DNA of 64,000 bases. Source: Flavobacteriales bacterium. Lineage in GTDB: Bacteria; Bacteroidota; Bacteroidia; Flavobacteriales_F; PHOS-HE28. Both the position numbers and the translations under genes were made by a program. How positions within the stretch are numbered: the first letter of the stretch is position 1; the number at the start of each line of letters is the position of its first letter. The notes below the pieces were generated by a model, which saw only the letters and a list, made by a program, of their open reading frames with translations, searched no databases and had not been told where the DNA came from. The stretch is taken from the NCBI GenBank assembly GCA_016719225.1, contig JADKAN010000002.1, forward strand, positions 496,001 through 560,000. Reading direction: 5' to 3'. Below are positions 18,024 to 25,961 of this stretch, piece by piece.

Positions 18024-18137
18024 GTGCAGAGTGGTTTTTCACACAGCCATGCAAACCCCGGTCCGATAGGCAGCACTACTAGTTGTCTAGCGAGTGGCTG
18101 CGCTGCGGAACCGGCCCGGATCCAATGGCACAGCGCG

Positions 18138-19304
18138 TCAGGGCTTAACCCGCAAGTAACGAATGTGAGCGACCCAGGCCACACTTACAAGGAACAAATT
18201 CCCCGATCCGAGAACACCATGCCCCGTGAATGTGTCCTCCAGCGCGCTGCCCCATAGATCACTGCTTCGCGTCGCATAGGGAATGAGTGCCAACAGGAAT
18301 AGTACGAGAACAAGTCGGTCATTCCTTTCGAAGAGCCTAGCTAGGATGTAAAGCACCAGCGGCAGTGTGAACATGAAGTGCTGCTGATCCGTGATGACCA
18401 AGTTGGGCACTATCGCACAGGCGGTCCAAAGCTCCATAGCACGGTCGGCGGCTACGTTCCCTTCAACTTCATGACGCATTCCGTACCACGTTGCAGCGGC
18501 CAACACGGCACCGGCCAAAGCGATAAGCGCGAGGTCCAAGGTGGTGGAGGGAGCGGTAGAAAAGAGCTTGGTGATGATGGCTCCGAGGCGGTCCGGGCTC
18601 TCGATCGTCAAGTTATGGCGCGCCACGGCCCAGCCCCATTCCTTCAGCATCTCCCACCAGTGAGCGGGTCCTTCCTGCATCATCGGCAACAACAGCCCGG
18701 CCAGCATCGCAGCCAACGCGGCTCCCAGCGTTTTCCATGAACGTCGTACCACCAGGGGGACGATCATGAGCAACAAGTAGGGTTTGATCAGCCAAGCGAT
18801 GCCCAAGGAAATGCCGGCAGCCCATGGTTTGCCCGACAAATGGCGTTCAACGCCGAACAGCACCAAGAATAACAGGCCGAGATTGATGTTCCCCAAATGC
18901 AGTTCACGGACCAAGAGCACGGCTATGCAGAGCAGGCCCAGCATAGCGCGGAACGCGGGCTTCGGCACCGGCCCCACTGCGCGCACAAGGGCACGCTCCA
19001 TCACGGCGAAGCAAGCCATCAACATCGCACCCATAAGCAACCAATGGACGGTGGCCGCGGTCTGGAAGTCCAAATAGGTGAGGGGAATGAAGAAATATAA
19101 CGGGAACGGCAAGTATTTGTAGAGGCCGGTGTCCTCGCCGAACACCACACCATAAATGGGCAGGCCCTCCCTCAGGTTGGTCGCGGCCATGTAGTACACC
19201 CGGAAGTCGTTCAACCAAAAGCGGCCGTTGATGTGCTCCAAGGCCAAGGCCGCCAACACCAACACCGTGGCGAAGACGAAGAAGGGGCGGAGCTGGCGGA
19301 ACAT
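18138..19304 (-). CDS. DUF2029 / GT87-like polytopic membrane protein
   Basis: 388 residues with roughly nine to eleven hydrophobic segments. The N-terminal loop NDFRVYYMAATNLREGLPIY carries the acidic residue and the YxxA pattern typical of polyprenol-phosphate-sugar mannosyltransferases (GT87, DUF2029), and YKYLPFPLYFFIP follows. Such enzymes add mannose or arabinose outside the membrane. The acceptor here is unknown. It is a single gene between the sigma factor and the tRNA terminator. Confidence 0.8.
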   Translation of the reverse strand: MFRQLRPFFVFATVLVLAALALEHINGRFWLNDFRVYYMAATNLREGLPIYGVVFGEDTGLYKYLPFPLYFFIPLTYLDFQTAATVHWLLMGAMLMACFAVMERALVRAVGPVPKPAFRAMLGLLCIAVLLVRELHLGNINLGLLFLVLFGVERHLSGKPWAAGISLGIAWLIKPYLLLMIVPLVVRRSWKTLGAALAAMLAGLLLPMMQEGPAHWWEMLKEWGWAVARHNLTIESPDRLGAIITKLFSTAPSTTLDLALIALAGAVLAAATWYGMRHEVEGNVAADRAMELWTACAIVPNLVITDQQHFMFTLPLVLYILARLFERNDRLVLVLFLLALIPYATRSSDLWGSALEDTFTGHGVLGSGNLFLVSVAWVAHIRYLRVKP

Positions 19305-19369
19305 GGGTGCAAAGGTGCGTTCGTAAGCTCAAAGCAACGGTGACGCACTCCGGGGAAGTTCAACGAACA

Positions 19370-19393
19370 AGCCCCCGACTTGCGCCGGGGGCT
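19370..19393 (-). terminator. Rho-independent terminator after the tRNA-Val genes
   Basis: A perfect eight-base stem AGCCCCCG/CGGGGGCT with an eight-base loop, followed on the minus strand by the T-rich TTGTTCGTT. It lies eight bases after the end of tRNA-Val(CAC) and closes the tRNA transcript. Confidence 0.75.
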
Positions 19394-19400
19394 AAGAACG

Positions 19401-19475
19401 TGGGACGTACTGGATTCGAACCAGTGACCTCATGCGTGTGAAGCATGCGCTCTAAACCAGCTGAGCTAACATCCC
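19401..19475 (-). tRNA. tRNA-Val (anticodon CAC)
   Basis: A complete cloverleaf: acceptor GGGATGT/ACGTCCC, D stem GCTC/GAGC, anticodon stem CATGC/GCATG around the loop TTCACAC, T arm with GTTCGAATC and discriminator A. The CCA end is not encoded. The anticodon CAC reads GUG codons. Confidence 0.96.
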
Positions 19476-19492
19476 AATACGTCAAACTTCCG

Positions 19493-19567
19493 TGGGAGCA
19501 GCCGGATTCGAACCAGCGACCCTCTGCTTGTAAGGCAGATGCTCTAAACCAGCTGAGCTATGCTCCC
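19493..19567 (-). tRNA. tRNA-Val (anticodon TAC)
   Basis: A complete cloverleaf: acceptor GGGAGCA/TGCTCCC, anticodon stem TCTGC/GCAGA around CTTACAA, T arm GCTGG/CCGGC with TTCGAAT, and discriminator A. The anticodon TAC is specific for valine. It lies 17 bases upstream of tRNA-Val(CAC) in the same transcript and is the parent of the decayed copies at 19568-20194. Confidence 0.96.
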
Positions 19568-20194
19568 AAAACACTCTTCCCCCCGAAGAACAGAACTCTG
19601 ACCAGCGACCCTCCCGCCCGTAGGCGGGATGCTCTAAACCAGCTGAGCTATGCTCCCAAAACACTCATCCCCCAAAGAACAGAACTCTGACCAGCGACCC
19701 TCCCGCCCGTAGGCGGGATGCTCTAAACCAGCTGAGCTATGCTCCCAAAACACTCATCCCCCAAAGAACAGAACTCTGACCAGCGACCCTCCCGCCCGTA
19801 GGCGGGATGCTCTAAACCAGCTGAGCTATGCTCCCAAAACACTCTTCCCCCAAAGAACAGAACTCTGACCAGCGACCCTCCCGCCCGTAGGCGGGATGCT
19901 CTAAACCAGCTGAGCTATGCTCCCAAAACACTCTTCCCCCCAAAGAACAGAACTCTGACCAGCGACCCTCCCGCCCGTAGGCGGGATGCTCTAAACCAGC
20001 TGAGCTATGCTCCCAAAACACTCATCCCCCAAAGAACAGAACTCTGACCAGCGACCCTCCCGCCCGTAGGCGGGATGCTCTAAACCAGCTGAGCTATGCT
20101 CCCAAAACACTCTTCCCCCCAAAGAACAGAACTCTGACCAGCGACCCTCCCGCCCGTAGGCGGGATGCTCTGAACCAGCTGAGCTATGCTCCCA
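19568..20194 (-). repeat. Seven-unit tandem array of decayed tRNA-Val copies
   Basis: Seven contiguous units of 89-90 bases; length differences lie mainly in a C run. Each unit keeps the 5' half of tRNA-Val(TAC), including GGGAGCATAGCTCAGCTGGT. The anticodon arm is replaced by a perfect seven-base stem TCCCGCC/GGCGGGA with a TACG loop, and GGGTCGCTGGT follows. Then the sequence departs from the T arm and the 3' acceptor strand is missing. The copies cannot form a normal tRNA. The unit furthest upstream (ending 20194) keeps GGTTCAGAGC in the D loop; the other six have GGTTTAGAGC. Confidence 0.9.
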
Positions 20195-20221
20195 ATTCCC
20201 GATTCGGTTTTTAACTCAAAA

Positions 20222-20234
20222 CCCCGAATTGGGG
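20222..20234 (-). terminator. Weak hairpin after folC
   Basis: CCCC/GGGG around a five-base loop, followed on the minus strand by TTTTGAG. It is short, so at best a weak terminator for folC. It overlaps the region just upstream of the tRNA array promoter element. Confidence 0.3.
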
Positions 20235-20237
20235 CTG

Positions 20238-20245
20238 CGAATATA
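20238..20245 (-). promoter_or_regulatory. -7-like element (TATATTCG) upstream of the tRNA-Val array
   Basis: It matches TAnnTTTG with one change, in the TAnnTTCG form seen before other genes here. It lies 43 bases ahead of the first decayed unit, so the whole array and both intact tRNAs could be one transcript ending at 19370. Confidence 0.45.
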
Positions 20246-20307
20246 GACCTTGGTTCCAAACCGCATGTACAGCGACGGTTTTTCCGGTCGAACGTACCGT
20301 TTATCTG

Positions 20308-21525
20308 TTACACGACCTCGGCCACTACGAACGCACTTCCCGTCACCAATACCAGATCATTTCCGACGGCCGCTTTTTGCGCTGTGGCCAAGGCAGCCTT
20401 TACCGACGGGTACACTTGGCCTTGTAAACCGATTGTTCGTGCGCGTTGTTGCAATTCTCCAGCATCCAAGCCGCGTGGGATATCCGCTTTGCAGAAATAG
20501 TACAGCGCGTGCTTCGGCAGTAGTCTCAACATCGCATCGATGTCCTTGTCGTTCACGGTACCCAGCACCACGTGCAGCTTTTCATGCGGTGTCGATTTCA
20601 GCATGTCGTTCACGATGCGCAGCCCGTCCGCATTATGACCGATGTCTACGATGGTAAGAGGCTTGTTGGAGATGGTATGCCAGCGGCCTGCAAAGCCAGT
20701 GTTGCGTTGCACGTTGGCTAGTCCAGCAGTGATCTGGTCATCCGTGATCGTCCAGCCTTGACTGCGAAGTTCTTGGATCGCGGCAAGCGCGGTACGTGCA
20801 TTGCGCTGCTGGTGTGCGCCCGGTAGGTCCAGTGCAAAAGGCAAAGTAGCGGTTTGATCCGTGAAGGTGATCGGTGCACCGACATCTTTCGCCTTACGTC
20901 GGAAAACTTCCGCGATCACTCCTTCGGCTTCACCCACGATCACCGGTACACCAGGCTTGATGATCCCGGCTTTTTCCTCGGCGATCTTTTCCAGTGATCC
21001 GCCCAGCAGGTCCGCATGGTCCCACCCGATGTTGGTGATCACACTCACCAAAGGGGTCACCACGTTGGTGCTGTCCAGCCTTCCCCCCAGGCCGGTCTCG
21101 ATCACGGCGATGTCCGTATGCTCGGCCCGGAACCAGTTCAGTGCCAATGCAACGCCCCATTCAAAGAATGAAGCGGCGATGGGCTCGAAGGCAGCGCGGT
21201 GTACTTCCACGAAACGGGTCACGGTTTCCTTGGGCACCATTTTTCCGTTGATGCGGAAGCGTTCGCAGAGATCCTTTAAGTGCGGTGAAGTATGTAAGCC
21301 GGTCCGGTAGCCGGCCTCTTGGAGCACGCTGGCCAGCATGTTCGCGGTGCTGCCCTTGCCGTTGGTGCCGGCCAAGTGGATGCAGGTCAAGCCCCGCTCG
21401 GGATGCCCAAGCACATCCATCAGGGCGTGGGTATTGGAAAGGTCCGCCTTATAAGCGGCCTTGCCGATGCGGGAGAACATGGGAAGCCGCTCGTACAGGT
21501 ACGCCAGCGTCTCCGGATAGTCCAC
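20308..21525 (-). CDS. folC: Bifunctional folylpolyglutamate / dihydrofolate synthase
   Basis: 405 residues from a GTG at 21525, giving MDYPETLAYLYERLP, which matches the usual start of Bacteroidota FolC. A TTG at 21534 adds three residues and overlaps tonB by eight bases. The ATP site is LAGTNGKGSTANML, followed by HTSPHL, the Mur-ligase-type ETGLGGRLDSTNV and the second-domain DIGHNADG. It adds glutamate to dihydropteroate and folates in the cytoplasm. It directly follows tonB, probably as the last gene of that transcript. Confidence 0.93.
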   Translation of the reverse strand: MDYPETLAYLYERLPMFSRIGKAAYKADLSNTHALMDVLGHPERGLTCIHLAGTNGKGSTANMLASVLQEAGYRTGLHTSPHLKDLCERFRINGKMVPKETVTRFVEVHRAAFEPIAASFFEWGVALALNWFRAEHTDIAVIETGLGGRLDSTNVVTPLVSVITNIGWDHADLLGGSLEKIAEEKAGIIKPGVPVIVGEAEGVIAEVFRRKAKDVGAPITFTDQTATLPFALDLPGAHQQRNARTALAAIQELRSQGWTITDDQITAGLANVQRNTGFAGRWHTISNKPLTIVDIGHNADGLRIVNDMLKSTPHEKLHVVLGTVNDKDIDAMLRLLPKHALYYFCKADIPRGLDAGELQQRARTIGLQGQVYPSVKAALATAQKAAVGNDLVLVTGSAFVVAEVV

Positions 21526-21526
21526 C

Positions 21527-22273
21527 TTATTCAAGGATGAAGATGAAGGTCATATCCCCTTTCTGCTCCGCCGGTCCATCCGGCTTCGGGCTGAACGTGC
21601 ATTGCAGTGCGGCCTTTTTGGCCAGATTGAAAAGGACTTGGCTGGTCGTGGTGCTCCGGTCCAAATTGAAGCCTACGTGGGTCACTTTGCCGGTGCGGTC
21701 CACGAAGATGTCCAAGGCAACCTTGCCTCCCTCGCTCGGTTTTTCAGTAATGTTGGGCCCGCGCATCAAGCCTCTTCCGGCCAAGCGGCCTTCGAACGCT
21801 TTACCCTTGAAACTACCGGAGCCTCCATCACCTGGGGTGCTGCTGGGCGGGCCGTTACCTGCAGTGGTGCTAGGGGAATTGCCGGGTGCGCCTCCCGTGG
21901 TGGGATTGAACAAAGCGCGAGGGTCCGGCTTACGGGGCTCAGGAGGCTTGGGTTGGGGCTTGGGCTTAGGTGTGGTGGGTTTCGGCACGGCCACATCACT
22001 TTCTTCCTGCGTTGCTACGGGTTCGGGCGTCTCGGGTGTCACGGCTTCCACCGGTGGCGGCGGAGTGGTCTGGGCTTGCGCGGGCGAGCCTCCGCCGGTA
22101 AGTCCACCTGCATCCTCAAAGGCCAGTTCGATCCCCTCTTCTTGCGGTAAGGGATCCGGCTGTTGCAACCCGATGTACAGGAACAGGATCAGCAACAGGA
22201 TGTGGAACACGATGGTGAAGATCACCCCCGTGCGCCGGTCATGCTGTTCCTGATCTACTGCGAGGGTGCTCAT
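21527..22273 (-). CDS. TonB-like energy transducer
   Basis: 248 residues. One N-terminal transmembrane helix (IFTIVFHILLLILFLYIGLQ, about 18-37) is followed by a long Pro/Glu/Gly-rich periplasmic linker with KPKPQPKPPEPRKPDP. The C-terminal domain has VDRTGKVTHVGFNLDRST. The protein spans the periplasm and couples ExbB/ExbD motor energy to outer-membrane receptors. Gene order exbB-exbD-tonB supports the call. There is a 72-base gap after exbD. The C-terminus is less conserved than canonical TonB, and an AgmX/TonB-like linker is possible. Confidence 0.85.
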   Translation of the reverse strand: MSTLAVDQEQHDRRTGVIFTIVFHILLLILFLYIGLQQPDPLPQEEGIELAFEDAGGLTGGGSPAQAQTTPPPPVEAVTPETPEPVATQEESDVAVPKPTTPKPKPQPKPPEPRKPDPRALFNPTTGGAPGNSPSTTAGNGPPSSTPGDGGSGSFKGKAFEGRLAGRGLMRGPNITEKPSEGGKVALDIFVDRTGKVTHVGFNLDRSTTTSQVLFNLAKKAALQCTFSPKPDGPAEQKGDMTFIFILE

Positions 22274-22345
22274 TTCCTATCGCCTTTCACTTTTCACCGG
22301 TGATCGATCTGATGGGCTGCATTCTCTTTAGCGCCCCTGCGGAAT

Positions 22346-22741
22346 TCAATCCGGTTTAGTGGCTAGGATGATCTTCCACTTGTTCCGCTTGCAAATGTCC
22401 AGAACGCTCACCGTTATGCCGGTGGGAACGCTTTGGTCCACATGCAGGATGATCGCTTGGTCGCCGGGTGTTTTCGCCATTTCGCTGGTCAGTACACCCT
22501 CGAGCTGATCGGGTTCGATCAATTGGTTGTTCACGCTGAAATGCTTGTCCGCGTCAATGCGCACGGCCACCTTGGCCTTCTCCTTGGTCTTGTTGGCGCT
22601 GGTGGGCAGGTCCACGGGCAGCGCATAAGGGCTTACCATCGTGCTCAGGATCACGAAAAAGATCAGCAGCAGGAAGACCAGGTCGGTCATCGAGCTCATG
22701 TTGAACCCGGCGTCCACCTTATGTGAAGTGCGAAGTCCCAT
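22346..22741 (-). CDS. exbD: Biopolymer transport protein ExbD
   Basis: 131 residues. After a short cytoplasmic start, a single helix, MTDLVFLLLIFFVILSTM, carries the motor aspartate typical of ExbD/TolR. The periplasmic domain follows with VRIDADKHFSVNN and a C-terminal ICKRNKWKIILATKPD. With ExbB it forms the proton-driven inner-membrane motor for TonB. It lies three bases after exbB and is clearly in the same operon. Confidence 0.92.
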   Translation of the reverse strand: MGLRTSHKVDAGFNMSSMTDLVFLLLIFFVILSTMVSPYALPVDLPTSANKTKEKAKVAVRIDADKHFSVNNQLIEPDQLEGVLTSEMAKTPGDQAIILHVDQSVPTGITVSVLDICKRNKWKIILATKPD

Positions 22742-22744
22742 GCG

Positions 22745-23464
22745 TTATTTGGCTGGTGAATCCAGCACGTCCATGAAGGCGACGGTGGAGGCTTCCATGT
22801 TCTGTACCACTTTGGTGACGCGTGCCACGAGCGTATTGTAAGCAACGTAGGCGATGATACCGATGATCAGGCCCGCCACGGTGGTCACCATGGCCTGCAT
22901 GATGCCGCCGGAGAGTTGCCCGATCTCCACCCCGGCACCGCTCACTTTCATGGTGTGGAAGGTCACGATCATACCGATCACGGTGCCCAAGAACCCGAGC
23001 ATGGGCGCGGCACCGGCGATGGTCGCCAATACGCTGAGCCCCTTTTCGAGCTTGTAGACCTCCAGTTTACCGGCGTTCTCAATGCTCACCTCGATGTCCT
23101 TCAGCGGGCGGCCGATGCGGCTGATGCCTTTGTCCAGCATGCGTGCCACCGGGGCAGGGTTCTGGGCGCACAGGTTCTTGGCGGAATCGATCTTGCCGTC
23201 GTGGATATAATCGCGGATCTTTTCCATGAAGTCCTTTTCCTCGCGCAATGCCCGGCGGATGGCCAGGCTGCGCTCGATGATGATGTACACGGCGATGAGC
23301 GACATGATCCCCAATGGGCCCATGATGTACCAACCGCCATTCTGGATCAACTCCCACACGGATATGGTCTCCATGACGGGCGTAACGGGCTGTGCGGCCT
23401 GTTCCAACGCTTGGCGCGCGGCCTCGGCGTTGTCCTGTACTTGTGCGAGAAGCTCGAAGGGCAT
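22745..23464 (-). CDS. exbB: MotA/TolQ/ExbB proton channel protein
   Basis: 239 residues with three membrane segments. The first is GGWYIMGPLGIMSLIAVYII near residues 44-63; the conserved pair is GAAPMLGFLGTVIGMI and the last helix MVTTVAGLIIGIIAYVAYN. It forms the proton channel with ExbD. Relatives in Bacteroidota have the same GGIMQAMVTTVAGL motif. It follows the dehydrogenase by 45 bases and starts the exbB-exbD-tonB run. Confidence 0.93.
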   Translation of the reverse strand: MPFELLAQVQDNAEAARQALEQAAQPVTPVMETISVWELIQNGGWYIMGPLGIMSLIAVYIIIERSLAIRRALREEKDFMEKIRDYIHDGKIDSAKNLCAQNPAPVARMLDKGISRIGRPLKDIEVSIENAGKLEVYKLEKGLSVLATIAGAAPMLGFLGTVIGMIVTFHTMKVSGAGVEIGQLSGGIMQAMVTTVAGLIIGIIAYVAYNTLVARVTKVVQNMEASTVAFMDVLDSPAK

Positions 23465-23509
23465 GTGTTGTGCTTGGTTGGAGTTGAACGCGGGAACGCG
23501 CAGGAAATT

Positions 23510-24736
23510 TTATCGTATAAGCTGTGTCAGCGCGATCTCGAAGGCGGTGCTGGTCACCAGGGTCTTGCCAGCGTGTTTGGCATGGACCTTTTCCAGCGCC
23601 TTTCCGATCACGTCGCTCACGTCATTGAAAATGGCTTGGTCGGTGAGTTCAGCACCGTCCTGCATGCAATAGGCGAATACACGGGCCATGCCGCAGTTGG
23701 CGATGAAATCGGGGATCACGCCCACTTTCTGGTCAGCATGTTCGGCGATAGGACCGTAGAAGATCTCGAGATCCGCGAACGGCACGTTGGCACCGCTGGC
23801 GATCACTTCCAGGCCGGCTGCGCACAAGCGGTCCACTTGGGCACCCGTGACCAAGCGGGACGCAGCGCAGGGAAGGAACACCTCCGCGCCACAGTCCCAA
23901 AGGCGCTCGTTCACCGTATCGAAAGGCATCATGTCGTGCATGTGGAGTGCATTGCCCTTCTTTTCCAGGAAAAGCTTTTCCACGGCGGCTGTGCTCAGGC
24001 CGTCAGGAGCCAAGGTGCCGCCATGCCGGTCAATGATGCCCACGAGGCGCGCGCCTGCCCGGCTGAGGTAATAGCCGGCCGCAGCCGCCACGTTGCCCCA
24101 GCCTTGCACCACCACGCGCTTGCCTTTTACGTCCCCGCCTTTGATGCGGTATTGGTGGATGACGCTTTGCGCGACGCCCCAACCCGTGATCAGGTCGGCA
24201 ACGGCAAAGCGCCCCGGTACCGGCGTAAAGGCCGGGTTCTCCACGCGCTTGCTTACACCCGTGCGCAGTTGGCCCAGGATCCGCACCTTGGCGCCTTGGT
24301 TGTTGCCAAGGTGCCCGTTCACCACGCCTTCCTGCGGATGCCACAGCCCGTAATGCTCCGTAATGGGCACCACCTCGTGCATTTCGTCCACGTTCATATC
24401 GCCTCCCGTACCGTAGTAGGCTTTCAAAATTGGCGTAACGGCTTTGTACCACCGCTCCAGCACCTCCAATTTCCGCGGGTCTGACGGGTCGAAGTCGATC
24501 CCGCTTTTGGCACCACCGATGGGCGGACCGCTCACCGTGAATTTCACCTCCATCGTTTTGGCCAAGCTGGTCACTTCGCGCCGGTCCAGGCCTTTGCGCA
24601 TGCGAGTACCACCGCCCGCCGCGCCGCCGCGCAGGCTATTGATCACCGTCCAGCCCCGGGCGCCGGTGGGTGCATCATGCCATTCAAATACGATCTCCGG
24701 CTCCCGCTCTTCGAATTCCTTCAACGCCTTCCTCAT
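23510..24736 (-). CDS. Glu/Leu/Phe/Val family amino-acid dehydrogenase
   Basis: 408 residues from the ATG at 24736. The upstream in-frame extension has no family features, and the -7 element at 24758-24765 lies inside it. GPPIGGAKSGIDFDP contains the catalytic lysine region, TGGDMNVDEM is typical, and VVVQGWGNVAAAAGYYL is the NAD(P) site of the C-terminal domain. The enzyme oxidatively deaminates an amino acid to the 2-oxo acid. Glutamate or leucine dehydrogenase cannot be told apart by eye. Confidence 0.9.
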   Translation of the reverse strand: MRKALKEFEEREPEIVFEWHDAPTGARGWTVINSLRGGAAGGGTRMRKGLDRREVTSLAKTMEVKFTVSGPPIGGAKSGIDFDPSDPRKLEVLERWYKAVTPILKAYYGTGGDMNVDEMHEVVPITEHYGLWHPQEGVVNGHLGNNQGAKVRILGQLRTGVSKRVENPAFTPVPGRFAVADLITGWGVAQSVIHQYRIKGGDVKGKRVVVQGWGNVAAAAGYYLSRAGARLVGIIDRHGGTLAPDGLSTAAVEKLFLEKKGNALHMHDMMPFDTVNERLWDCGAEVFLPCAASRLVTGAQVDRLCAAGLEVIASGANVPFADLEIFYGPIAEHADQKVGVIPDFIANCGMARVFAYCMQDGAELTDQAIFNDVSDVIGKALEKVHAKHAGKTLVTSTAFEIALTQLIR

Positions 24737-24757
24737 AGCTGCTTCCGCGATAAGTGA

Positions 24758-24765
24758 CAAAAGTA
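24758..24765 (-). promoter_or_regulatory. -7 promoter element (TACTTTTG) upstream of the dehydrogenase
   Basis: An exact TAnnTTTG match on the minus strand, 21 bases before the ATG at 24736. The position supports the shorter protein start. Confidence 0.6.
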
Positions 24766-24821
24766 ACGGGGCGTTATGCTTGGCCCCGGATGCCCATGCC
24801 GGGGTTATCCGGGTGGGGCTG

Positions 24822-25886
24822 TTAATAGGGCAGATATACCGCCCCGCCGATGGAGCCACGCGCCGCACCGGTCACGCTGGCCAACGTATTGTGTTCGCCG
24901 CGTAGTCGCAACAGGCCCAGCACTGCGAAGATCACCGCTTCCTTGTAGTCGATCAGTTCCTTGGAGGGCAGTTCCGGTCGCACGGTGGACAAGGCCGCAA
25001 TGCGCTCCACCAGAAAGCCGTTGTGTGCCCCACCACCGGTCACCAGCACGGTTTCCGCTCCGGAGGCATCCAGTTCCTTCGCCACCAGCCCGGCGATGTG
25101 CTCCACGCCGGTGCGCATGCGGTCCGCCAGTGGAATGGTAGCGGCGAGCAACGGTTTGATGTTTTCCTCGAACCATTCGCGGCCCAAGGAACGTGGCGGC
25201 GGCGAGGTATAGAAAGGTAGTGCGTCCAAGCGTGCGAGCAAGGCGGTATCGACCGTGCCGGTGCGCGCCAGATCGCCATTGGTGTCGTACGCTGATCCAG
25301 CCTCTTGCGCCAACCCGTCCAATACTTGGTTGCAAGGGCAAACATCATATCCGATGGGCTTCTCGCCGCCGTGAAGGGCGATGTTCGCGATGCCGCCAAG
25401 GTTCAAAAAGGCTTTCTGGCCCGGGAACAACACTTGCTCGCCCAAGGGCACCAACGGTGCGCCTTGCCCTCCGAGCGCCACATCCATGGTCCGGAAGTCG
25501 CACACGGTGGGCAGTCCGGTGATCGCGGCGATGTGCGCGCCGGACCCGGCTTGGAAGGTCAGGCCTTCGTCGGGCTGATGGAACAAGGTGTGACCGTGCG
25601 ATGCGATGGCGTCCGCGGAGCTGCCTTGTAACAGGTCGTCACACGCATTGCCGATGGCGGTTCCGATGTCCCGGTGCAAGCGCGTCAGCTCCACCGCACT
25701 GGCCTGAGTGGCGTGTAGTAAGCGTTCATGGAGCGCGGTGGAATAAGGCACCGTAGCGGCCTTTTCCAAGGTGAACGCCCAGTGTCCGTCCTCCGCTTTG
25801 AAGGAACAGAGCGCCAGATCGATCCCGTCGAGCGAACTGCCGCTCATCACGCCCACGATGCGGGTAGCTTCGCGCAGGTCCTTCAT
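24822..25886 (-). CDS. anmK: Anhydro-N-acetylmuramic acid kinase
   Basis: 354 residues. The sugar-kinase phosphate loop is VGVMSGSSLDGIDLAL at the N-terminus; LNLGGIANIAL and VLVTGGGAHNGFL are the later ATP-binding motifs of the family. It hydrolyses the 1,6-anhydro ring and phosphorylates the sugar, recycling murein turnover products. It is divergent from the acyl-CoA dehydrogenase gene, with 75 bases between the two start codons. Confidence 0.94.
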   Translation of the reverse strand: MKDLREATRIVGVMSGSSLDGIDLALCSFKAEDGHWAFTLEKAATVPYSTALHERLLHATQASAVELTRLHRDIGTAIGNACDDLLQGSSADAIASHGHTLFHQPDEGLTFQAGSGAHIAAITGLPTVCDFRTMDVALGGQGAPLVPLGEQVLFPGQKAFLNLGGIANIALHGGEKPIGYDVCPCNQVLDGLAQEAGSAYDTNGDLARTGTVDTALLARLDALPFYTSPPPRSLGREWFEENIKPLLAATIPLADRMRTGVEHIAGLVAKELDASGAETVLVTGGGAHNGFLVERIAALSTVRPELPSKELIDYKEAVIFAVLGLLRLRGEHNTLASVTGAARGSIGGAVYLPY

Positions 25887-25926
25887 TTCCTTACCGGTAT
25901 CAAAGGCATGGCGCGAAGGTATCCGC

Positions 25927-25934
25927 TACATTTG
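25927..25934 (+). promoter_or_regulatory. -7 promoter element (TACATTTG) upstream of the acyl-CoA dehydrogenase
   Basis: An exact TAnnTTTG match, 27 bases before the ATG at 25962, in the divergent gap with anmK. Confidence 0.6.
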
Positions 25935-25961
25935 CGGTCATCACAACAATTGTCCATCTCT

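Noticed and set aside
17442..18137. MerR/CarH light regulator in the carotenoid cluster
   Set aside because: Only the ECF sigma gene is encoded there; no helix-turn-helix plus B12-binding protein is visible in this window.
19482..20021. Open frames of 60-70 codons in the tRNA array (FWEHSSAGLEHP-type peptides)
   Set aside because: They are readings through repeated tRNA sequence, a known source of false genes, and have no independent coding signs.
19568..20194. CRISPR array
   Set aside because: The repeats are contiguous with no unique spacers, and each unit derives from tRNA-Val, so this is a tandem duplication, not CRISPR.
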